From NCBI RefSeq assembly GCF_949987515.2, contig NC_082688.1, positions 108,417,893 to 108,481,892 on the forward strand: a stretch of 64,000 nucleotides of DNA. Reading direction: 5' to 3'. The notes beneath the pieces are model-generated. The model saw only the letters and a list, made by a program, of their open reading frames with translations, ran no database searches and was not told the DNA's origin. Shown here one piece after another: positions 62,536-64,000 of the stretch; position 1 is the first letter of the stretch; every line of letters starts with the position of its first letter. The translations under genes and the position numbers were made by a program. Source of the DNA: Delphinus delphis. Taxonomy: Eukaryota; Chordata; Mammalia; Artiodactyla; Delphinidae.

Positions 62536-62590
62536 CTGCCAGCTGGCAGACAGAGAGGTGCTTGTGTTCTAGTTGATTGAGGTAATTAAC
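62536..62590. promoter_or_regulatory. Palindromic CAGCTG E-box near TAATTA site
   Basis: 'ctgccagctggcag' (62536-62549) is a perfect 14-bp palindrome around the E-box CAGCTG. 'gtaattaac' (about 62582-62590) contains the homeodomain core TAATTA. Spacing and co-occurrence suggest, but do not show, a small regulatory element. Confidence 0.3.
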
Positions 62591-62948
62591 AGCCCAAACT
62601 GTCAGAAGGTGACAGCAGGCAAAGACTTTTTGCCCTGGGGTCACAGCTGGCTCCAACAACTTGCTCCTGATTTACCAGTAAAACTAATAATGTAAGGAAT
62701 ATTGGTATTAACTTATAAAATCAAGGGTCAAGCTGAGATTCTGGTCTGTACCCCACATTCACTGGCAGCAAATTAGCGATCAGGTCTTGCGGTTACTCTG
62801 TCTTGTAGTGACTCTGCCCTCTTAAACGACCCCTGCGAAAATCAGCACGTGCCTGTTGGGGGCAACACTATGTGGATTTTGGTCCACTTAAAGAAGCAAA
62901 GTGGTGTCTTTCACTTTGATTTCTTTCCGTAAGTGTAGCTCTTAATAG

Positions 62949-63193
62949 GATATAGTTTTTTTGTTGTTGGTTTTCTTTTTTCTTCCATTTTTATAGGAGT
63001 CTAGTTGATTTACAGTGTTGTGTTAGCTTCAGGTGTACAGCAGAGTGAATCAATTATACATATACATATATCCACCCTTATTTTTAGATTCTTTTCCCAT
63101 AGAGGCCATTACAGAGTATTGAGTGGAGTTCCCTGTGCTACACAGCAGGTTCTTATTAATTATTTATTCCTCCCCCCCAGATATAATTTTTTT
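62949..63193 (-). mobile_element. 5'-truncated L1 3' end with imperfect TSD
   Basis: T-rich start, then 'ggagtctagttgatttacag', 'caggtgtacagcagagtgaa' and 'ttccctgtgctacacagcag', reverse-complement L1 3' UTR. Candidate duplications 'gatatagttttttt' (62949-62962) and 'gatataattttttt' (63180-63193) differ by one base but are T-rich, so the support is moderate. Confidence 0.88.
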
Positions 63194-63244
63194 CATGTTT
63201 AAGAAAATCAAACCATCAGGCATTAGCAGATCATGCTTAGAGCA

Positions 63245-63281
63245 GGTATGTATGTACATATGTATGCATGTACGTATGTAT
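63245..63281. repeat. TATG/TACG simple repeat
   Basis: Imperfect four-base repeat of TATG, TACA and TACG units. Confidence 0.9.
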
Positions 63282-64000
63282 TTTTGGTATAGAGTTTAGT
63301 TTTTATTGTTGTGTGTTTGGCTAGGTGCAGATATTAGATGATCAGCATTAGAAAATACTTATACTTAATTTTGCTTTGCAGTTCAGATCGAGCAATACTC
63401 TTATTCGTAGTGCTATATTTTCCTCTGGTGAGCCTAGGTCAGAAGTGGAGGTGGAGGATGCAGGGGGACAGACTAGATGGATGGATAGATGGAGAGATAG
63501 ACAGACAGACAGATAGATCCAGATATATATCCTAAGCCTATTTTTTAAAATGATACTGATCTGTAAGGTATGATCGTTATTATCAGAGACTTTTCAAAAT
63601 TTTAAGAGAAAAATGCAGGGCCTTGCTCATTTGAATTGAATCTTACCTTCCCAAATTTTATTCTACCTTTCTAGCAAAGGTCATGTTTGCTGTTCCAGGG
63701 GATAGAAACAATGACCACTTCACGTAGAAATTTTCTTTCCCCCATAAATTGCTAGAGGCTGTGTGCCATCATGAACTTACGACTTATCTAAACATTAATC
63801 ATTAGATTTATTTATTTATTTATAAAATAAATAAAAACAACTTTGGGAACTTATGAGAGAAATTACATGAATATGAAAGTTTAGCTTTTCTGAAAGTGAG
63901 TCTTGTGCCTGTGGTCTCACAGAGATTTTTAAATGCGTTTCCAAACAAATGGGCTCCTTTGAATTTCAGTCCAGTCTCTGGTCTCAGGCATTCAGGAGAC
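63282..64000. other. No gene seen; GATA/GACA and TTTA tracts
   Basis: A GATG/GATA/GACA tract lies at 63476-63530. 63807-63836 is a TTTA/TAAA low-complexity stretch that is nearly self-complementary. No exon is supported to the right edge. Confidence 0.55.

Larger units (their letters stand above)
61530..62948. other. No gene seen; palindrome cluster
   Basis: Unique DNA with a perfect 20-bp palindrome (62098-62117) and a 14-bp palindrome (62536-62549). 62480-62700 is less AT-rich than its surroundings. No exon or young repeat is recognised. Confidence 0.5.

Noticed and set aside
63476..63530. CRISPR-like regular repeats (GATA/GACA tract)
   Set aside because: Four-base microsatellite without unique spacers, in vertebrate DNA; there is no CRISPR array here.
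63807..63836. AT-rich near-palindrome (TTTA/TAAA)
   Set aside because: Low-complexity symmetry of this kind is expected from simple A/T tetranucleotide repeats.

Overview
This is mammalian nuclear DNA, almost certainly from a cetacean, most likely a toothed whale. The best evidence is seven copies of the tRNA-derived CHR SINE of the whale/hippo/ruminant lineage. Four of them (about 7.6, 23.8, 40.9 and 52.9 kb) carry the GC-rich body that I recall as typical of whale genomes. Short, 5'-truncated cetartiodactyl-type L1 3' ends are also frequent. The species cannot be named from the sequence alone.

I find no protein-coding gene, RNA gene, CRISPR array, operon or CpG-island promoter. The open reading frames present are short (172 residues at most), carry no domain I recognise, and often lie inside SINEs or microsatellites. 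The window reads as intergenic or deep-intronic DNA. One weak exon-like interval (12461-12608) is offered as a hypothesis only.

Layout. 0-13 kb: an L1 fragment at the left edge, ancient MIR/L2 relics, a 92-bp L1 insertion (6.6 kb), a young CHR SINE (7.6 kb) and an overlapping double hairpin (8.8 kb). 13-26 kb: a Tigger-like DNA transposon (13.4 kb), an older CHR SINE with a second A-rich tail (19.3 kb), an old L1 3' segment (20.3-21.1 kb), a young minus-strand CHR SINE (23.8 kb) and MIR relics. 26-41 kb: a 115-bp tandem duplication abutting a 150-bp purine tract (28.3-28.7 kb), L2/MIR and other old repeat relics (32-36 kb), an L1 end (37.3 kb), a (CA)28 tract (38.8 kb), and CHR SINEs at 39.5 and 40.9 kb. 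41-51 kb: a repeat-poor interval (41.3-44.2 kb), an L1 with a possible short 3' transduction (44.2-44.7 kb), a CHR SINE (44.9 kb), a 44-bp L1 micro-insertion (45.8 kb) and a composite AT/GT/AT microsatellite (48.3 kb). 51-64 kb: L1 ends at 50.7, 54.2, 56.9 and 63.0 kb, a CHR SINE (52.9 kb), an inactive L1 ORF2 segment (58.2-60.0 kb) interrupted by a nested insertion, and a small cluster of E-box-centred palindromes (62.1-62.6 kb).

No genes act together here. The informative content is the insertion history: target-site duplications can be read directly around eleven or twelve retroelements, giving a clear record of L1-driven retrotransposition. I did not find a previously undescribed biological system. 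The findings concern retrotransposition products, DNA secondary-structure motifs and a few candidate regulatory intervals.
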